Positions 1 to 9,802 of a stretch of 64,000 bases of DNA are shown in pieces (the first letter of the stretch is position 1; each line of letters starts with the position of its first letter). The DNA is taken from contig JAUQWM010000045.1 in the NCBI GenBank assembly GCA_030835125.1, forward strand, positions 1-64,000, read 5' to 3'. The position numbers and the translations under genes are program-made. The notes beneath the pieces were generated by a model that did no database searches, was not told the origin of the DNA, and worked only from the letters and a program-made list of their open reading frames with translations. The stretch comes from Gemmatimonadaceae bacterium. Lineage in GTDB: Bacteria; Gemmatimonadota; Gemmatimonadetes; Gemmatimonadales; Gemmatimonadaceae.

Positions 1-23
1 GGCACCCGGCCGCCGTCCCGTAC

Positions 24-1253
24 CTAACGAGCGGCGGCGGGTGCCGGGTATCGCCGCGCGACATACGCGTCGAGCAGGCGCAGGAACTCCGGCACGATGT
101 CCTCGCCACGCAAGGTGACGTGCAACCGGCCGTCGACGTACACCGGCGCCGTCGGCTCCTCGAAGGAGCCCGGGAGGGAGATGCCGATGTCGGCATGCTT
201 CGACTCGCCGGGTCCGTTCACTACGCATCCCATCACCGCCACCCGCAGGTCCTCGACCCCGGGATGGGCCTCGCGCCATACGGGCATGCGCTCCCGCAGG
301 TACCCCTGGATATCCTCGGCCATCTGCTGGAAGAACGTCGAGGTCGTGCGACCGCAGCCGGGACAGGCGGTGACCTGTGGCGTAAACCGTCGCAACCCGA
401 GCGATTGCAGCACCTGTTGCGCCACGCGCACTTCCTCGGTGCGGTCGCCTCCGGGCCTCGGCGTAAGCGACACCCGGATCGTGTCACCGATCCCATCGGC
501 CAGCACGATCGCCAATCCTGCCGCGCTGGCGATGATGCCCTTGCTCCCGAGACCGGCCTCGGTGAGCCCGAGATGCAGGGGAAAGTCGCAGCGCGAGGCG
601 AGCCGCCGATACACGTCCGCCAGGTCGGCAACCTGCGACACTTTCGCGGAGATGATGATCCGATCGTGCGGCAGCCCGACCTCCTCGGCGAGAGCCGCCG
701 AGCGGATCCCGCTCTCGATCATCGCTTCGAGGTACACATCGCGTGCGTCGAGCGGCTCGGCGCGACGCGCGTTCGCGTCCATCATCGCGGTCAGCAGGTC
801 CTGGTCGAGCGAGCCCCAATTCACGCCGATGCGCACCGGCTTGTCGTTGGCGCGGGCGACCTCGACGATCGTCCTGAAGTTCTCGTCCCGCCGCTTGCTG
901 CCGACGTTGCCGGGATTGATGCGGTACTTGGCCAGCACCTCGGCGCAGCGCGGATGGCGCACCAGCAGCAGGTGGCCGTTGTAGTGGAAATCCCCGATCA
1001 CCGGCACCGACACGCCGGCGTCGGCCAGTCGCGTCATGATCTCGGGCACCGCGGCGGCGGCTTCGTCGGTGTTGACGGTGATCCGGACGAGCTCCGAGCC
1101 TGCGCCCGCCAGCGCCATCACCTGTGCCGCGGTCGCGGCGGCATCGGCGGTGTCGGTGTTGGTCATGGACTGCACGACAATCGGGTGTCCCGAACCGACC
1201 GGGACCCCACCCACCAGCACCGTGACCGTTTTTCGCCTGGCCTGTAGCGACAC
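24..1253 (-). CDS. ispG: 4-hydroxy-3-methylbut-2-en-1-yl diphosphate synthase (IspG/GcpE)
   Basis: This 409-residue protein fits bacterial IspG, the [4Fe-4S] enzyme that reductively converts methylerythritol cyclodiphosphate to HMBPP in the MEP isoprenoid pathway in the cytosol. An N-terminal TIM-barrel part starts with [14 protein letters not shown] and [10 protein letters not shown]. Cluster ligands are visible as CPGC near residues 297-300 and a third Cys in GCVVNGPGE near 343. The start is GTG, the first start codon before the conserved block, with no clear ribosome site. It is divergent from a small membrane protein gene. The TAG stop lies inside a CCTAACG heptamer at 23-29, a word that recurs in this window. 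Length and motifs match the single-domain bacterial form. Confidence 0.97.
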   Translation of the reverse strand: MSLQARRKTVTVLVGGVPVGSGHPIVVQSMTNTDTADAAATAAQVMALAGAGSELVRITVNTDEAAAAVPEIMTRLADAGVSVPVIGDFHYNGHLLLVRHPRCAEVLAKYRINPGNVGSKRRDENFRTIVEVARANDKPVRIGVNWGSLDQDLLTAMMDANARRAEPLDARDVYLEAMIESGIRSAALAEEVGLPHDRIIISAKVSQVADLADVYRRLASRCDFPLHLGLTEAGLGSKGIIASAAGLAIVLADGIGDTIRVSLTPRPGGDRTEEVRVAQQVLQSLGLRRFTPQVTACPGCGRTTSTFFQQMAEDIQGYLRERMPVWREAHPGVEDLRVAVMGCVVNGPGESKHADIGISLPGSFEEPTAPVYVDGRLHVTLRGEDIVPEFLRLLDAYVARRYPAPAAAR

Positions 1254-1359
1254 TACGCACCCCCCGCCTGATGCTGTAAACTACCCGCGCGGCGCCGCAC
1301 CGGGGATCAGGCGCGCCGGCGCCAGCGTGCCGGATTCACGTTCGACCGTGGGGAAGCCA

Positions 1360-1815
1360 ATGACCGACGACACGACCTCACCCGAACCGGAAGCCGCCCC
1401 CGCGAACACCTCGCGCGAGCCGCTCGAGCCGCACCGGGGCTTTGCACGCCGGCACTGGGGCAAGCTCACGCTCGCGGCCGTGATCGTGGTTCCGGTGCTG
1501 ATCTTCTGGCTCTGGGCCACGATTGCGCTCTCCTACAGCTATTCGACCGGGGAGCGTGTGGGCTACGTGCAGAAGCTTTCCCTCAAGGGATGGCTGTGCA
1601 AGACGTGGGAGGGGGAGCTGCAGATGTCGAGCATCCCGGGGAGCGCGCCGATCCTGTTCGAGTTCTCGGTGCGGAGCGACAGCCTCGCACACGAGATCGA
1701 GCGCACCGCGGGACGGGCGGTGTCGCTCACCTACGAGCAACATGTCGGCGTGCCCACCCGCTGTTTCGGGGAGACCGAGTATTTCGTGACGAAGGTGCGT
1801 GAGGTGACGCGCTAG
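1360..1815 (+). CDS. conserved single-pass membrane protein of unknown function
   Basis: A 151-residue protein with an acidic, Pro-rich N-terminus, then basic residues (RRHWGK) and one hydrophobic segment near residues 34-55 (LAAVIVVPVLIFWLWATIAL). The rest is a soluble domain with YSTGERVGYVQKLS, KGWLCKTWEGEL and a second Cys near residue 138. The GWLCKTWEGEL pattern recalls a conserved family in GC-rich bacteria that databases sometimes label, without good reason, as a dehydrogenase; I assign no function. The ATG at 1360 is chosen because the upstream frame is poor and the N-terminus then leads straight to the membrane segment. Its TAG stop interlocks with the argH stop in the palindrome CTAG (1812-1815). 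Confidence 0.75.
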   Translation: MTDDTTSPEPEAAPANTSREPLEPHRGFARRHWGKLTLAAVIVVPVLIFWLWATIALSYSYSTGERVGYVQKLSLKGWLCKTWEGELQMSSIPGSAPILFEFSVRSDSLAHEIERTAGRAVSLTYEQHVGVPTRCFGETEYFVTKVREVTR

Positions 1816-3209
1816 GCGGCGCTGATGGCGGCGCGGGCGGCGGCGAGCTGTTCGCGGACCGCGGCAGGGCCGGTGCCTCCGGGCAATTCCCGGCGTGCCA
1901 GCGATCGCTCGGGCTTCAGCGCGTCGCGAACATCAGCGCCGAACCCGGGGTGTGCCGCGGCGAACGACGCCGGCGGCAACCCGTCGAGTTCCACGCCGGC
2001 GGCTTCGGCTTCACGCACCAGGCGGCCGACGGCGCCGTGCGCGTCCCGGAAGGTCACGCCCCGGTCGACGAGGTAGTCGGCGAGGTCGGTGGCCATGAGG
2101 CCGGCGGACACCGCTGCGCGCATGCGCGCGGTATCGAACGTCACCTCGTCCAGCGCCCCGGCGGCTGCGGGCAGCACCAGGAGCATGGTATCGACGCCGT
2201 CGAACAGTGGGCGCTTGTCGTCCTGGAGGTCCTTGTTGTATCCGGACGGCAACCCCTTGAGGGTGGCCAGGACCGTCGTGAGGTCACCGAGCAACCTGGC
2301 GGCGGAGCCGCGGGCGATCTCGAAGACGTCGGGATTTCGCTTCTGCGGCATCATGCTCGAGCCGGTGCTGAACGCGTCCCCGAAGCGCAGGAAGCCGAAC
2401 TCGCCGGACCCGAACAGGATCATGTCCTCGGCCAGGCGCGAGAGGTGCGTCGCGAGGAGGGTGAGCGCGAACAGGGTCTCGGCGACGAAGTCGCGGTCGG
2501 CGACCGCGTCGATGCTGTTCGGGGAGAGTGCGGCGAACCCGAGCCGCTCGCGGAGGAACTCGCGGGGCACGGGAAACGCGCTGCCGGCCACGGCGCCGCT
2601 GCCTAACGGCATCACGCCGGCCCCGGCGGCGGCGGCGGCGAGGCGGCGCCGGTCGCGGGCCAGCGGCCAGAAGTGCGACAGCATCCAGTGCGCGCCGCTC
2701 ACCGGCTGGGCGCGCTGCAGGTGCGTGTAGGCCGGCAGCAGCGCGTCCTCCAGGCGTTCCGCGGTCCGGACCATGACCTCCTGGAGGCCCCGCACCGCGC
2801 CGTCGAGCCGGCGGCAGGCATCGAGGGTCCAGAGGCGCGTGGCGGTCGCCACCTGGTCGTTGCGGCTCCGCCCCGTATGCAGCCGGGATGCGGGCTCGCC
2901 CACTTCCTCGTGGAGGAGCCGGTCGATGAGGGTGTGGATGTCCTCGTCCGCGGGGCCCGGGGCGACCCCGGCCTCGAGGCGCCGGCGCACGGCGTCGAGG
3001 CCCGCGACGAGCACCCGGCTCTCGGCCGCGGGGATGACCCCGGCGGCGCCTAACGACTCGGCCCACGCCTGCGACAGCTGGATGTCGAACGGCCACAGCC
3101 GGACGTCGACGCCGATCGAGCGGTTGACCGCCTCGAGCAGCGGGCTGGGTCCGGACGAGAACCGGCCGCCCCACAACTTGTGCGACGGCGCGCCCTCGCC
3201 GGTCGTCAC
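1812..3209 (-). CDS. argH: argininosuccinate lyase (ArgH)
   Basis: The 465-residue product is argininosuccinate lyase, which splits argininosuccinate into arginine and fumarate, the last step of arginine synthesis. It has the fumarase/aspartase superfamily signature [12 protein letters not shown] near residue 283 (the flexible catalytic Ser loop), HTGRSRNDQ, and an N-terminal [10 protein letters not shown]. The start is GTG at 3209, which overlaps the argG stop as GTGA and so implies translational coupling. A longer reading to 3503 is only the argG shadow. Two Leu codons are the rare TTA, both inside CGTTAGG words (2602-2608, 3049-3055). Confidence 0.96.
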   Translation of the reverse strand: MTTGEGAPSHKLWGGRFSSGPSPLLEAVNRSIGVDVRLWPFDIQLSQAWAESLGAAGVIPAAESRVLVAGLDAVRRRLEAGVAPGPADEDIHTLIDRLLHEEVGEPASRLHTGRSRNDQVATATRLWTLDACRRLDGAVRGLQEVMVRTAERLEDALLPAYTHLQRAQPVSGAHWMLSHFWPLARDRRRLAAAAAGAGVMPLGSGAVAGSAFPVPREFLRERLGFAALSPNSIDAVADRDFVAETLFALTLLATHLSRLAEDMILFGSGEFGFLRFGDAFSTGSSMMPQKRNPDVFEIARGSAARLLGDLTTVLATLKGLPSGYNKDLQDDKRPLFDGVDTMLLVLPAAAGALDEVTFDTARMRAAVSAGLMATDLADYLVDRGVTFRDAHGAVGRLVREAEAAGVELDGLPPASFAAAHPGFGADVRDALKPERSLARRELPGGTGPAAVREQLAAARAAISAA

Positions 3210-4447
3210 CGCGACGGGACTCCCGGGCGGGAGGCGCGCGCGGAGGCGGCCAGCTGCTGGTCCTTCAGCGCGCGCACGCGGGCCGGCAGCCCGAAGAGCC
3301 GGATGAAGCCCGCGGCGTCGCTCTGCTGGAAGACGTCGTCCTCGCCGAAGGTGACGAAGCGCTCGTCGTACAGCGCGTGCTCGCTCTGGCGCCCGGCGAT
3401 GGTCACGTTCCCCTTGCAGAGGCGCAACGCCACCGTGCCGGTGACGCGCTCCTGGACCTTGTCGACGAAGGCGTCGTACGCCTCGCGCTCGGTGGTCCAC
3501 CAACGGCCCTCATAGACCAGGTCCGCGTACCGCGGGGCCAGCAGGTCCTTGGCGGCCATGGTGCGGCGGTCGAGGACGAGCATCTCGAGCTCGCTGAGCG
3601 CCGTGTACAGGAGCGTCCCACCGGGCGTCTCGTACACCCCGCGGGACTTCATGCCGATGAGCCGGTCCTCGACGATGTCGGCGCGGCCCACCCCGTGGCG
3701 TCCGGCGATCCGGTTCAGTTCCGTGAGCAGTTCGACGGCGCCGAGCGTGCGCCCGTTCACCGATACGGGGGTGCCGGCCTCGAACCCGATGCGCACCTGC
3801 TCGGGCTCGTCAGGCGCGTCCTGCGGATCGGTGGTGAGGAGGAAGAGGTCCTTCGGCGGCGCCTGGTTCGGGTCCTCGAGCACGCCGCCCTCGTGCGAGA
3901 TGTGCCAGAGGTTGCGGTCGCGGGAGTAGATCTTGGCCGTCGTTGCCGACACCGGGATCTTGCGCGCCGCGGCGTAGGCGAGGGCGTCCTCGCGGCTGCG
4001 GATATCCCACTCGCGCCACGGGGCGATGACCTTGAGCTCCGGCGCGAACGCCATGTAGGTGAGCTCGAAGCGGACCTGGTCATTCCCCTTGCCGGTACAC
4101 CCATGCGCCAGCGCGTCGGCGCCGACGGCGCGTGCCACCTCCACCTGCCGCCGCGCGATGAGCGGCCGCGCAATGGACGTCCCGAGCAGGTACTTGCGGT
4201 TGTAGATCGCGCCGGCGCGGAGCGTGGGGTACACGAACGACTCCACGAATTCCTGGCGCAGGTCCTCGACGGTGCACGAGACCGCGCCCGAGCGCATCGC
4301 CTTCTCGACGATGCCCTCCAGTTCGCCCTCGCCCTGGCCGATGTCGGCGGCGACGCAAATGACTTCCGCGTCGTAGTGCTCGCGGAGCCAGGGAACGATG
4401 ATGGAGGTGTCGAGGCCCCCGGAATACGCGAGCACTATGCGCTGCAT
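3206..4447 (-). CDS. argG: argininosuccinate synthase (ArgG)
   Basis: This 413-residue protein is argininosuccinate synthase, which joins citrulline and aspartate using ATP. The PP-loop AYSGGLDTS lies at residues 8-16, followed by the family blocks [23 protein letters not shown] and [13 protein letters not shown]. Length matches the 400-aa bacterial enzyme. The ATG at 4447 follows a promoter at 4497-4526 with an ArgR-box-like half site over its -10 element. It is the second gene of argR-argG-argH but probably has its own promoter in the 102-bp gap behind argR. Confidence 0.97.
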   Translation of the reverse strand: MQRIVLAYSGGLDTSIIVPWLREHYDAEVICVAADIGQGEGELEGIVEKAMRSGAVSCTVEDLRQEFVESFVYPTLRAGAIYNRKYLLGTSIARPLIARRQVEVARAVGADALAHGCTGKGNDQVRFELTYMAFAPELKVIAPWREWDIRSREDALAYAAARKIPVSATTAKIYSRDRNLWHISHEGGVLEDPNQAPPKDLFLLTTDPQDAPDEPEQVRIGFEAGTPVSVNGRTLGAVELLTELNRIAGRHGVGRADIVEDRLIGMKSRGVYETPGGTLLYTALSELEMLVLDRRTMAAKDLLAPRYADLVYEGRWWTTEREAYDAFVDKVQERVTGTVALRLCKGNVTIAGRQSEHALYDERFVTFGEDDVFQQSDAAGFIRLFGLPARVRALKDQQLAASARASRPGVPSR

Positions 4448-4492
4448 GGAATCGGCTCCAGCCGTTGACGGTGGGACGGTAGTCGGTGCGAG

Positions 4493-4526
4493 TGCATAAT
4501 TAATCGCGCTGGCACGGCGAATTCAA
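4493..4526 (-). promoter_or_regulatory. argG promoter with ArgR-box-like half-site
   Basis: On the minus strand TTGAAT (4526-4521) and TAATTA (4502-4497) are separated by 18 bp, a good sigma-70-type pair, about 50 bp ahead of the argG ATG. The plus-strand word TGCATAATTAAT (4493-4504) overlaps the -10 box. It shares TGCAT and its AT-rich core with the stronger palindromes at argC, so ArgR control is inferred. Only one half-site is well conserved. Confidence 0.5.
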
Positions 4527-4549
4527 CGCGGGAATCCTCCGGCGGGATG

Positions 4550-5008
4550 TCAGGCGCCGGTCCGGGCCACCCGCTCGAGTTTCCGCTCGAGGCGGTCGCG
4601 CGCGGTGGCCGACCGGCAGATCACGAGGATGGTGTTCTCGCCGGCGATCGTGCCCAGGACTTCGGGGAGGGCCTGGGCGTCGATGGCCTCGGCGATCGGC
4701 TGCGCGCCGCCCGGGATCGTCTTGAGCACCAGCAGCTCGCCGACGCCGTCCGCGGAGGCGAAGAACTGCGGCAGGACGTCCTCGAGCGCCGTGCGGTGGT
4801 CGTCACCGGGCGCGTCCGGCGACGCGTACCGGGCGCCCAGCGGCGTGGGAATCCGGGCCAGGCGCAACTCACGGAGGTCCCGCGACAGCGTCGACTGCGT
4901 GACCGCGAACCCGCGGTCGTCGAGCAACTGCCGCAACTCCTCCTGGCTCGCGACGGGCTGGGCCGCAACGATCTCGAGGATGGCCTGCTGGCGTCGTTTC
5001 TTGTTCAC
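4550..5008 (-). CDS. argR: arginine repressor (ArgR)
   Basis: A 152-residue ArgR: N-terminal winged helix-turn-helix with TQSTLSRDLRELRL near residues 36-49, and a C-terminal hexamerisation and arginine-binding domain with VLGTIAGENTILVI. It would repress arginine synthesis genes when arginine is abundant. The GTG start at 5008 gives the family N-terminus VNKKRRQQAILEIV; the frame stays open up to 5137 but the extension has no family character. It lies between argG (same strand) and the divergent argC, with likely target sites on both sides, so the cluster carries its own regulator. Confidence 0.95.
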   Translation of the reverse strand: MNKKRRQQAILEIVAAQPVASQEELRQLLDDRGFAVTQSTLSRDLRELRLARIPTPLGARYASPDAPGDDHRTALEDVLPQFFASADGVGELLVLKTIPGGAQPIAEAIDAQALPEVLGTIAGENTILVICRSATARDRLERKLERVARTGA

Positions 5009-5100
5009 GCGTTCTGGGTCTCCGGTGTCGGCGCGTCCCGACGTTAGCACGGGGCGGCACGGCAGGTAAGCACGCGCGCTCCGGGCGGTACCAGGCGTGA

Positions 5101-5140
5101 TTGACTTTGGCCCTGTGCAATAATATGCATTAATCATGCA
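5101..5140 (+). promoter_or_regulatory. argC promoter and ArgR-box-like double palindrome overlapping the start codon
   Basis: TTGACT at 5101-5106 is a good -35. A -10 can be read as TATGCA at 5124-5129 (spacer 17) or TAATAT at 5121-5126 (spacer 14). Two overlapping palindromes with TGCAT half-sites occur: TGCAATAATATGCA (5116-5129), which keeps the 5-4-5 layout of classical ARG boxes, and TGCATTAATCATGCA (5126-5140), which runs over the ATG at 5136. There is no Shine-Dalgarno sequence, and transcription would start at or just before the ATG, so a leaderless message is likely. Confidence 0.6.
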
Positions 5141-6095
5141 TAGAATTCCGGTTGGCGTCCTGGGCGCCAGTGGCTATGCGGGGCGGGAGCTCTGCACGCT
5201 GATCGCCGGGCATCCCGGCCTCGACCTCGTCTTCGCCACCGCCAATGAACGCCGCGGCGAGCGCCTTGCGCTGCCGACCGGATCCCTCACGATGGTCGGC
5301 ACCGAGGATGCGCCGATCGGCCAGGCGACGCTGGTCTTCAGTGCGCTGCCCCACGGCGCGTCGGCCGAATGGGTGGCCCGGGTGCGCGCCGCCGGCCCGC
5401 GGGTCGTCGACCTCTCGTCCGACCTCCGGCCCGGCCACACCGCGCAGGACGTCCCGTACGGCCTGACCGAGCTCCATCGGGACCGGCTCCGGGACGCCCC
5501 GTTGATCGCCAACCCGGGTTGCTATCCCACCGCGATCCTGCTCGCGCTCGCACCACTCGTCAGGCAGGGGCTGGTCGAGCCGGGAGCGACGGTCGTCGCC
5601 GATGCCGCCAGCGGCGTCACCGGCGCCGGGAACTCTCCCCGCGCCGACATGCTCTTCGGCGAGGTCACGGAGAACTTCCGCGCGTACGCCGTCGGCAACG
5701 AGCACCGGCACCTGCCGGAGATGCGCGCCACGATCGGCGAGCTGGGTGGCGACCTCGACCTGCTCTTCACGCCACACCTGCTGCCGGTCGCGCGCGGCAT
5801 CCTGGCCACCCTGACCGTCCCGGTGACGTCGATCCCGGCAGACCTGATGGCACCCTGGCGGCTCGCCTACGCGAACGAGCCGTTCATCGAGCTGGTGACG
5901 GAGTTGCCGTCGATCCGGGACGTCGCCAGGCGCAACGTCGTGCGCATCGCCGTGCGCGAGGCGCGCGGGCTTCGCCAGCCGACGCTGCTCGTCTTCTCCG
6001 CCATCGACAACCTGGTGAAGGGCGCGGCCGGCCAGGCCATCCAGAACGCCAACCTCTCGCTGGGCCTCCCCGAGGCCCTGGGGCTGCCCGCGTGA
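5136..6095 (+). CDS. argC: N-acetyl-gamma-glutamyl-phosphate reductase (ArgC)
   Basis: This 319-residue protein is ArgC, the NADPH-dependent reductase making N-acetylglutamate semialdehyde. The dinucleotide-binding start VGVLGASGYAGREL, the catalytic Cys129 in NPGCYPTAI and the C-terminal block DNLVKGAAGQA are all visible. The ATG at 5136 is required, since the Rossmann motif begins at once. The stop overlaps the argB start as GTGA, so argC, argB and argD form one operon divergent from argR. Confidence 0.97.
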   Translation: MHRIPVGVLGASGYAGRELCTLIAGHPGLDLVFATANERRGERLALPTGSLTMVGTEDAPIGQATLVFSALPHGASAEWVARVRAAGPRVVDLSSDLRPGHTAQDVPYGLTELHRDRLRDAPLIANPGCYPTAILLALAPLVRQGLVEPGATVVADAASGVTGAGNSPRADMLFGEVTENFRAYAVGNEHRHLPEMRATIGELGGDLDLLFTPHLLPVARGILATLTVPVTSIPADLMAPWRLAYANEPFIELVTELPSIRDVARRNVVRIAVREARGLRQPTLLVFSAIDNLVKGAAGQAIQNANLSLGLPEALGLPA

Positions 6096-6853
6096 GGCGC
6101 GTCGTCAAGGTCGGCGGACGCGCCCAGGGAGACCCGGCGTTGCCATCCCTCCTCGCCCGCGCCGCGCAGGTCCCGGGCGACGCGCTCGTCGTCGTCCACG
6201 GGGGCGGGGACGAAGTCACCGCCCTGCAGCGCCGCCTCGGGTCGGAGCCGACGTTCATCGGTGGCCGGCGCGTCACCACCGTCGATGACATGGACATCGT
6301 CCGCATGGTGCTGTCCGGGACCGTGAACAAGCGACTCGTCAGGCAGTTGCTGGATGCCGGCGTGGCCGCGGTGGGCATCTCGGGTGAGGATGGCGGGTTG
6401 CTGCCGGCGCAGGTGCTCGATGGGGGCGCCCTCGGGGCGGTCGGCGAGCCGATGGCCGCGGATGCCCGTCCGGTCGAGGCGCTGCTCGCGGGCGGCTTCG
6501 TGCCCGTCATCTCGCCGCTCGGGCGCAACGCCGACGGCGGGCAGGGCCTCAACGTCAACGGCGACGACGCGGCGGCCGCGATCGCGGCCGCGCTGGCGGC
6601 CGACGAGCTCCTGCTCCTGGCGGACGTGCCCGGCGTCCTGGATGCCGGAGGCGCCGTCCTGCCGTTCATCGCCGCCGATTCCGTCGACGCCCTCATCGCG
6701 AGCGGCGTGGCCAGGGGCGGCATGTCGGCCAAGCTGCAGGCCGCCCGGCGCGCGCTCGCCGCGGGCGTCCACACGGTCACGATCGGCGACGCCACCGCGC
6801 TCACCGATCCGCACGCCGGAACGCGGATCACCACAGCTCATTCCCCTGCCTGA
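6092..6853 (+). CDS. argB: acetylglutamate kinase (ArgB)
   Basis: A 253-residue amino-acid kinase: RVVKVGGRAQ at the N-terminus, VVVHGGGDEV for the phosphate/substrate loop, GISGEDGG, LNVNGDDAAAAIA and a C-terminal GGMSAKLQAA. It phosphorylates N-acetylglutamate, the second step of arginine synthesis. The GTG at 6092 overlaps the argC stop; the frame extends far upstream but only as a shadow of argC. The related LysW-aminoadipate kinases cannot be fully excluded from sequence alone, yet the neighbours argC, argD, argG, argH and argR favour the arginine role. Confidence 0.93.
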   Translation: MRRVVKVGGRAQGDPALPSLLARAAQVPGDALVVVHGGGDEVTALQRRLGSEPTFIGGRRVTTVDDMDIVRMVLSGTVNKRLVRQLLDAGVAAVGISGEDGGLLPAQVLDGGALGAVGEPMAADARPVEALLAGGFVPVISPLGRNADGGQGLNVNGDDAAAAIAAALAADELLLLADVPGVLDAGGAVLPFIAADSVDALIASGVARGGMSAKLQAARRALAAGVHTVTIGDATALTDPHAGTRITTAHSPA

Positions 6854-6855
6854 CC

Positions 6856-8058
6856 ATGGCCACCGTCACCACACCCGTGCCCAACGCGTCCACCGCCCCC
6901 GTTTCCGGCCCCCTCCTGCCGGTCTACAAGCGCGCCCCCGTCGAACTGGTGGATGGCAAGGGCATCCGCCTCATCGACGCCGAAGGGCGTGAGTACGTGG
7001 ACTTCACGAGCGGCATCGCCGTGAACGCACTCGGCTACGCGGACGAGGGCCTGCGCGCGGCAATGCACCGCGCCGCTGACGGGCTGGTGCACGTGTCGAA
7101 CCTGTTCCGGACGGCACCGGGCGAACGACTGGCACAACGGCTGGTGGATCTCTCCTTCGCCGACCGCGTCTTCTTCTGCAATTCGGGTGTGGAAGCCAAC
7201 GAGGGCGCGTTCAAGTTCGCGCGGCGGTGGGCGCGCGCCGTGGGCACGCCGGCGAAGCACGAGATCGTCGGGCTGCGCGGCGCGTTCCACGGGCGGCTCT
7301 TCGCGAGCCTCGCCGCCACCGATCGTCCCTCGTACCGCGCACCGTTCCGGCCGCTGGCGGGCGGCGTGTCCATCGCCGAGCGCGACCTCGAGAGCCTGGC
7401 GCGCATCCTGTCCGCGGAGACCGTGGCGACGCTGGTCGTCGAACCCATCCAGGGCGAGGGCGGCGTGCGTGTGCTGGATGCCGGATACCTCCGCGAGCTG
7501 CGCGCCCTCACGGCCGAGCGCCGCATTGCGCTGATGTTCGACGAGATCCAGTGCGGCCTGGGTCGGACGGGGCATCTCTTCGCGTACCAGCGCGTCGAGG
7601 TCGTGCCCGACCTGCTCACGCTGGCGAAGCCGATCGCGGGCGGGTTGCCGATGGGCGCCATCCTGATGACGGAAGAGATCGCGGCCACCATCAAGCCGGG
7701 CGACCATGGGACCACGTTCGGTGGCGGGCCCTTCGTCGCGACCGTGGCGGAGCACGTGCTGGAGCGCGTGGCGGACCCGGCGCTGCTCGCTGCGGTGCGA
7801 CGGGAAGGGGCGCGATTCGGCGAGGCGCTCGAGGGGATCCGTGCGCGCACCGGTCGCATCCGCGAGGTGCGCGGGACGGGATTTCTCTGGGGCATCGACG
7901 TGCACGAACCGGCGGCCGACGTCATCGCGCGGGCCCGCGACGAAGGACTGCTGCTGGTCGGGGCAGGTGACTACACGCTCCGGCTCCTTCCGCCCCTCGT
8001 CGCCACGCGTGAGGACCTCGATGACGGGCTGCAGCGCCTCGAGCGCGCGTTAGGCTGA
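6856..8058 (+). CDS. argD: acetylornithine aminotransferase (ArgD)
   Basis: A 400-residue class III PLP aminotransferase. The PLP lysine is K258 in LTLAKPIAGGLPMGA; EPIQGEGGVRV and FDEIQCGLGRTG are typical of ArgD. It transaminates N-acetylglutamate semialdehyde to N-acetylornithine. It starts 2 bp after the argB stop. It is the last gene of the divergent arg operon: argF, argJ and argE are not in the window. The last codons include a rare TTA in CGTTAGG (8048-8054). Confidence 0.95.
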   Translation: MATVTTPVPNASTAPVSGPLLPVYKRAPVELVDGKGIRLIDAEGREYVDFTSGIAVNALGYADEGLRAAMHRAADGLVHVSNLFRTAPGERLAQRLVDLSFADRVFFCNSGVEANEGAFKFARRWARAVGTPAKHEIVGLRGAFHGRLFASLAATDRPSYRAPFRPLAGGVSIAERDLESLARILSAETVATLVVEPIQGEGGVRVLDAGYLRELRALTAERRIALMFDEIQCGLGRTGHLFAYQRVEVVPDLLTLAKPIAGGLPMGAILMTEEIAATIKPGDHGTTFGGGPFVATVAEHVLERVADPALLAAVRREGARFGEALEGIRARTGRIREVRGTGFLWGIDVHEPAADVIARARDEGLLLVGAGDYTLRLLPPLVATREDLDDGLQRLERALG

Positions 8059-8198
8059 CCGGCGCGCCGCGCGTCGTCCAGGCCGCGCGGCGGGTCCGGC
8101 GCGGCCTGCGCAGGGCGGATCAGGGGCGCCGACACCCGGCCGGAATCACGGCCGTGGCGGGACGTGCCACAATGGGGGTCGCGGGGTACATTCCCGTC

Positions 8199-9791
8199 AT
8201 GCCTGACCACAGTTTCCGGGCGGCCGCGTTCGCGTCGCTGCTGCTCGCCGCCGGGCCCCTGCGTCCAGCGGCTGCCCAGCAAGCGGTCGCGCAGCGCCCG
8301 ACCCTCGTCGTGATGGTGACGGTGGACCAGCTGCGCCCGGACTACCTGACGATGTACGAGCGCCAGTTCACGGGCGGCTTCGCGCGCCTGCTGCGCGGTG
8401 GCGCCGTATTCCTGAATGGCTTCCAGGACCACGCCATCACCGAGACGGCCCCGGGACACGCCAGCACGCTGTCTGGACGCTTTCCGCGGAGCACCGGCAT
8501 CGTGTCCAACGAGGCGGGTGTCGCCGATCCGCAGTCTCCATTGCTGGGCGCGCGGGGAGATCCCGCCTCGCCCTTCCGGTTCCGCGGCACCACGCTCACG
8601 GACTGGCTGCGGTTCGCGAATCCCGCGACCCGCGCCCTGTCGGTGTCCCGCAAGGACCGCGGTGCCATCCTGCCGATGGGCCGCGCCAAGCAGTCGGTGT
8701 TCTGGTACGCCACGAACGGCACGTTCACGACCAGCACCTACTACGCGGACACCCTGCCCGGCTGGGTCCAGGCCTTCAACCTGCGACGGCTTCCACAACA
8801 GCTCGCCGGTTCCTCGTGGGACCTGCTCCTCGATCCGGCGCAGTACACGGAACCCGACTCGGTGCCGCTGGAAGCGGGTGGGCGCGACTTCGTCTTCCCC
8901 CACCTGTTCCCCCAGGATGCCGCGAGCGCCGCGGCCAGCCTCGCCGCCTTTCCGATGATGGACCAGCTCACGCTCTCGTTCGCGCTGGAAGGACTCCGCC
9001 AGATGCGACTCGGAGCGGGACCGACCACCGACGTACTGGCCGTGTCCCTGTCCACCACCGATGCGGTGGGCCACAAGTTCGGGCCGGACTCGCGCGAGGC
9101 CCATGACCAGGTGCTGCGGCTGGACCGGTACCTCGGCGCCTTCCTCGACACGCTCTTCACGCTCCGCGACTCGGCCCGGGTCGTGCTGGCCCTGACGGCA
9201 GACCACGGCGTCTCGCCGCTGCCGGCCGCGAAGTCCCGGTACCCTAACGAGGGGGCCGGCTACGTCAACGTGGCGCCCGCGGTCGTCCCGCTCTTCGCCG
9301 CCCTCCGGGCCGCCGGTGTGGACACGAGCGCCTTCGGGTTCGATGAGGGCATCCTGTTCCTGGACGATGCCGCCCTGGCGAAGGCAGGCCTGCGCACCGA
9401 GGCGGTCGCACGAACCTTCGTCACGGAGGTGGCCAAGGTGCGCGGAGTCCTCCGCGTGGATCGCGTGAGCACGCTGGCGACCCTCGACACGACGACCGAC
9501 ACCGTGGCGCGCCGCTGGCTTCACATGCTGCCTCCTGAGCTGCCGGCTGCCGCGGTCGTGACGCTCCGGCCGTACTGGTACTGGCAGGGTGTGACCTACA
9601 GTACGCATGGGTCGCCGCATGACAGCGACGCCAACGTCCCGATCATCTTCTATGGCGCCGGGATCAATCCGGGTCGTCAGGTGCGCAAGGCACTCGTGGT
9701 CGACATCGCACCAACGCTTGCCTCCATCCTCGGTGTGCGTCCGATGGAGCAGCTCGATGGCCGTGTCATCCGCGAGGCCATCCGCCGGTAA
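8199..9791 (+). CDS. exported alkaline phosphatase superfamily protein (nucleotide pyrophosphatase/PafA-like)
   Basis: The 530-residue protein has a signal peptide (hydrophobic residues 8-20, cleavage near RPAAAQQ) and then the phosphodiesterase/alkaline phosphatase fold. Motifs are VTVDQLRPDYL (metal-binding Asp), ETAPGHASTLSG with probable nucleophile Thr83, LSTTDAVGHKFGPDS and TADHGVSPLP, then a C-terminal STHGSPHDSDANVP with His and Asp ligands. That is the layout of PafA and NPP-type enzymes acting on phosphomonoesters or diesters in the periplasm. The ATG at 8199 starts the signal peptide; an in-frame ATG at 8154 would add 15 unlikely residues. No Shine-Dalgarno sequence is seen; a TACATT hexamer sits 6 bp before the ATG. 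Confidence 0.85.
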   Translation: MPDHSFRAAAFASLLLAAGPLRPAAAQQAVAQRPTLVVMVTVDQLRPDYLTMYERQFTGGFARLLRGGAVFLNGFQDHAITETAPGHASTLSGRFPRSTGIVSNEAGVADPQSPLLGARGDPASPFRFRGTTLTDWLRFANPATRALSVSRKDRGAILPMGRAKQSVFWYATNGTFTTSTYYADTLPGWVQAFNLRRLPQQLAGSSWDLLLDPAQYTEPDSVPLEAGGRDFVFPHLFPQDAASAAASLAAFPMMDQLTLSFALEGLRQMRLGAGPTTDVLAVSLSTTDAVGHKFGPDSREAHDQVLRLDRYLGAFLDTLFTLRDSARVVLALTADHGVSPLPAAKSRYPNEGAGYVNVAPAVVPLFAALRAAGVDTSAFGFDEGILFLDDAALAKAGLRTEAVARTFVTEVAKVRGVLRVDRVSTLATLDTTTDTVARRWLHMLPPELPAAAVVTLRPYWYWQGVTYSTHGSPHDSDANVPIIFYGAGINPGRQVRKALVVDIAPTLASILGVRPMEQLDGRVIREAIRR

Positions 9792-9802
9792 CGTCCGGGC
9801 CC

